9,018 nucleotides of DNA, taken from assembly GCA_038239305.1 (NCBI GenBank), contig JBBSEW010000090.1:1-9018 (forward strand), written 5' to 3'. The notes below the pieces were generated by a model, which was given only the letters and a program-made list of their open reading frames with translations, had not been told where the DNA came from and searched no databases. A program made the position numbers and the translations under genes. Below are positions 7,325 through 9,018 of the stretch, piece by piece. Position 1 is the first letter of the stretch. The number at the start of each line of letters is the position of its first letter. This DNA is from JALYUA01 sp038239305. GTDB lineage: Bacteria > Acidobacteriota > Thermoanaerobaculia > UBA5066 > Gp7-AA6.

Positions 7325-7330
7325 AGGATA
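7325..7330 (-). promoter_or_regulatory. Putative -10 box for a leaderless peptidase transcript
   Basis: On the minus strand TATCCT ends 6 bases before the ATG at 7318, which would place the transcription start at or within a base or two of the start codon. There is no room for a ribosome binding site between them. No good -35 box is visible; that position falls at the edge of the repeat block. The arrangement mirrors that before kgd, and two such cases in one window strengthen both. Still inference. Confidence 0.4.
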
Positions 7331-7345
7331 TGCCTGCGGAGGAGG

Positions 7346-7411
7346 AATCGGGTGGTCGGGTGATCGGGTGATCGGATGATCAATCAGGGAATCGGGGGAT
7401 CGGAGGATCGG
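7346..7411. repeat. 8-bp tandem repeat block B1 (GGGTGATC)
   Basis: GGGTGGTC, GGGTGATC twice and GGATGATC (7350-7381) run into GATCAATC (7378-7385), AGGGA and ATCGG (to 7395). Bases 7350-7387 match 4283-4320 with two differences. Two further GATC sites follow, again 8 bases apart (7398 and 7406). This block lies immediately upstream of the peptidase promoter region. Confidence 0.9.
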
Positions 7412-7424
7412 GAAGAAGATAGTT

Positions 7425-7475
7425 CCGATCTCGCGATCTCGCGATCTCATGATCTCGAGATCAATCGAACTATCG
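7425..7475. repeat. 8-bp tandem repeat block B2 (CGATCTCG), direct copy of block A1
   Basis: Forty-nine of 51 bases equal 4204-4254 in the same orientation, 3221 bases apart. It contains CGATCTCG-type octamers, then GATCAATC at 7459-7466 and GAACTATCG. One of the two differences creates the perfect 12-base palindrome GATCTCGAGATC (7451-7462). It lacks the CGATATAC units seen in block A1. Confidence 0.9.
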
Positions 7476-7514
7476 AAATATCGGGGAATCGGGGGAGGGA
7501 TCCGGAGAGTCGGA

Positions 7515-7565
7515 ATCGGGTGATCGGGTGATCAATCCAAGGAATCGGATGATTGGAGGATCGGG
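7515..7565. repeat. 8-bp tandem repeat block B3 (GGGTGATC)
   Basis: Two GGGTGATC units (7518-7533), GATCAATC (7530-7537), CAAGGA, ATCGG (to 7548), then degenerate GATTGGAGGATCGG. It follows block B2 as block A2 follows A1. The connecting stretch 7476-7514 is a poorer run of ATCGGGG-like sequence. With blocks B1 and B2 it fills most of the 299-base gap between the aldehyde dehydrogenase and the peptidase; no gene is seen in that gap. Confidence 0.85.
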
Positions 7566-7591
7566 GGCCTGATGGGGACGCTGACTCGTTC

Positions 7592-7617
7592 GTTTCCCGT
7601 TTCCCGTTTCCCGTCTC
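7592..7617. repeat. 7-bp tandem repeat directly after the aldehyde dehydrogenase stop
   Basis: Three perfect GTTTCCC units (7592-7612; GGGAAAC on the minus strand) plus a diverged partial unit abut the TAG stop at 7618-7620. It is the non-coding partner of the translated array at 5319-5351. Both arrays lie at the 3' end of a minus-strand gene and in the same orientation. Confidence 0.9.
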
Positions 7618-9018
7618 CTAAGTCAGATCCACCCACACGCTCTTGACCTCGGTGTACTCCTCGAGCGCGTAGTGGCCTCGCTCGCGGCCGAAGCCGGACT
7701 GTTTGTAGCCGCCGAAGGGCAGGCCCGGGTCGTAGAAGTTGTAGGTGTTGATCCAGACCGTTCCGGCCTTCAGCGCCTTGGCGGTCCGGAGAGCCTTCTT
7801 GATGTCCCGCGACCAGACGGCGGCCGCGAGGCCGTAGATGGTCCGGTTGCCGATCGAGATGGCGTCGGCCTCGTCCTTGAATTTCAGGGTCGCGAGCACC
7901 GGTCCGAAGATCTCTTCGCGCGCGATCGTCATGTCCGGGGTCACTTCGGAGAACACGGTGGCCTCGAAGAACGCCCCCTTGCCGCCGACCGACGCGCGGT
8001 TGCCGCCGGCGACGAGCTTTGCGCCTTCGGACTTTCCGGACTCCACGTAGCGCGCGACGTTGTCGCGCTGTTTCTCGGAGACGAGCGAGCCGAGCCGGGT
8101 CTTCGGATCCATCGGATCCGCCGGTGTCATCTTGCGGGCGCGCTCGGCGACTTTCTCCACGAGCTCGTCGTGCACGGACTCTTCGACGAGGAGACGCGAT
8201 CCGGCCGAGCAGAGCTCGCCCTTGCCGTAGAAGATCGCGTTGATCGCGCCGCGCGCCGCCGCGTCCAGGTCCGCATCCGCGAAGACGACGTTCGGAGACT
8301 TTCCGCCGAGCTCCATCGAGACGCGCTTGAGGGTGCCGGCTGCGGCGCGGAGGATCGACTTGCCCGTCTCCGTCTCGCCGGTGAAGGAGATTTTGTCAAT
8401 TCCCGGATGCTCGGCCATCGCGGCGCCGATCGTGGCGCCCGGGCCCGGCACCACGTTGAAAGCGCCCGGGGGAAGGCCCGCTTCCGTGAGCAGCTCGGCG
8501 AACATCAGGGCGGTCAGCGGCGTGACGGAAGCCGGCTTCAGCACGACCGTATTGCCGAGCGCGAGCGCCGGCGCGATCTTCCACATCGCCTGAAGCAGCG
8601 GGAAGTTCCAGGGCGTAATCGCCCCGACGACCCCGATCGGCTCGCGCAGCGTCATGAGAAGAGCGTCGTTACGCGAAGGAAAAGTATCGCCGTAGAGCTT
8701 GTCCGCGGACTCGCCGAAATACGCGAGGCACTCCGCCGCCGCCGGCATGTCGATCTTGGCGGACTCGAAGATCGGCTTCCCGTTGTCCTGCGTCTCCACC
8801 TGCCCGAAGGCATCCGCGCGCGAAGCCAGGAGGTCGGCGGCGCGGAGGAGGATTTTCCCGCGCTGGCGCGGCTTCATCGCCGCCCACGGTCCGCCCTCGA
8901 ACGCCTTTCGCGCCGCCTGTACCGCCCGATCGAGATCCTCGCGCCCCGCCTCCGACACGGAGCCGATCGACTCGCCCGTGGCGGGATTGGTGGTGTCGAA
9001 GGTCTTTCCGGACGCGGA
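7618..9018 (-). CDS. NAD(P)-dependent aldehyde dehydrogenase, 5' end outside window
   Basis: The visible 466 residues are an ALDH-superfamily enzyme that oxidises an aldehyde to its acid in the cytoplasm. The frame is open to the window edge and begins SASGKTFDTTNPATGE, typical of ALDH residues about 20-35, so only a few dozen N-terminal residues are missing. The GTG at 8958 is an internal valine codon, not the start. In visible numbering: TPWNFP with Asn138, KPAS with Lys161, FTGE (212-215), MELGGKSP with general base Glu236, KGELCSAGSR with nucleophile Cys270, EEIFGPV with Glu369, and the C-terminal PFGGYKQSGFGRE. All catalytic residues are present. Overall it looks like the betaine-aldehyde / phenylacetaldehyde / retinal dehydrogenase group; the substrate is not determined. 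Ser164 stands where NAD-specific members usually have Glu, so use of NADP is possible. It is probably a separate unit from the peptidase, 299 repeat-filled bases away. Confidence 0.95.
   Translation of the reverse strand, partial: SASGKTFDTTNPATGESIGSVSEAGREDLDRAVQAARKAFEGGPWAAMKPRQRGKILLRAADLLASRADAFGQVETQDNGKPIFESAKIDMPAAAECLAYFGESADKLYGDTFPSRNDALLMTLREPIGVVGAITPWNFPLLQAMWKIAPALALGNTVVLKPASVTPLTALMFAELLTEAGLPPGAFNVVPGPGATIGAAMAEHPGIDKISFTGETETGKSILRAAAGTLKRVSMELGGKSPNVVFADADLDAAARGAINAIFYGKGELCSAGSRLLVEESVHDELVEKVAERARKMTPADPMDPKTRLGSLVSEKQRDNVARYVESGKSEGAKLVAGGNRASVGGKGAFFEATVFSEVTPDMTIAREEIFGPVLATLKFKDEADAISIGNRTIYGLAAAVWSRDIKKALRTAKALKAGTVWINTYNFYDPGLPFGGYKQSGFGRERGHYALEEYTEVKSVWVDLT

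Noticed and set aside
5402..7363. Long open plus-strand frame opposite the S9 peptidase
   Set aside because: Antisense shadow; no recognisable motif, while the minus strand has signal peptide, propeller blades and catalytic triad.
7319..7450. 44-residue extension of the peptidase upstream of the ATG at 7318
   Set aside because: It is translated repeat (SPDHPITR-like peptide) and would bury the signal peptide; a -10 box sits inside it.
4204..7475. Insertion sequence or composite transposon
   Set aside because: The flanking repeats are direct and tandem, without terminal inverted repeats, target duplications or a transposase gene between them.
8956..8958. GTG at 8958 as the aldehyde dehydrogenase start
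   Set aside because: The frame continues upstream to the window edge with conserved ALDH sequence (GKTFDTTNPATGE), so the gene is cut, not short.

Overview
This is a GC-rich bacterial window in which G or C dominates third codon positions. It holds three complete genes and one cut by the window edge, with two intergenic stretches built almost wholly of short tandem repeats. No tRNA, rRNA, CRISPR array, transposase or phage gene was seen. The fused 2-oxoglutarate dehydrogenase, the leaderless-looking promoters, the secreted S9 peptidase and the repeat-filled spacers suggest an uncultured, soil- or sediment-type bacterium. Acidobacteriota (Thermoanaerobaculia-like) is my best guess. Actinobacteria or Gemmatimonadota cannot be excluded from this sequence alone.

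Layout. Bases 1-470 carry no gene I recognise and end in a TAGAAT -10-like box. Bases 471-4166 (+) encode a 1231-residue Kgd/OdhA-type protein that fuses an E2 acyltransferase catalytic core to the thiamine-diphosphate E1 of 2-oxoglutarate dehydrogenase. Bases 4167-4436 separate two convergent genes; they contain an 8-bp-period repeat block and a REP-like palindrome. Bases 4437-5303 (-) encode a 2,4-dienoyl-CoA reductase of the mitochondrial/peroxisomal short-chain dehydrogenase type. It overlaps by one base the end of a secreted S9 prolyl-oligopeptidase-family enzyme at 5303-7318 (-). Bases 7319-7617 are a second, larger block of the same repeats. Bases 7618-9018 (-) are an NAD(P)-dependent aldehyde dehydrogenase that lacks its first residues.

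How the genes work together. Kgd feeds the TCA cycle. The dienoyl-CoA reductase serves beta-oxidation of unsaturated fatty acids. The aldehyde dehydrogenase makes carboxylic acids from aldehydes. The S9 enzyme digests peptides outside the cytoplasm. This fits a heterotroph living on peptides and lipids, but apart from the peptidase-reductase pair there is no sign of one shared pathway.

The most unusual content is non-coding. Five direct copies of a module, (8-mer)n - GATCAATC - 5 or 6 bases - ATCG(G), sit in the two spacers that flank the peptidase-reductase pair. A separate 7-bp repeat (GGGAAAC on the minus strand) occurs just after the aldehyde dehydrogenase stop codon and again inside the last codons of the peptidase, where it is translated.
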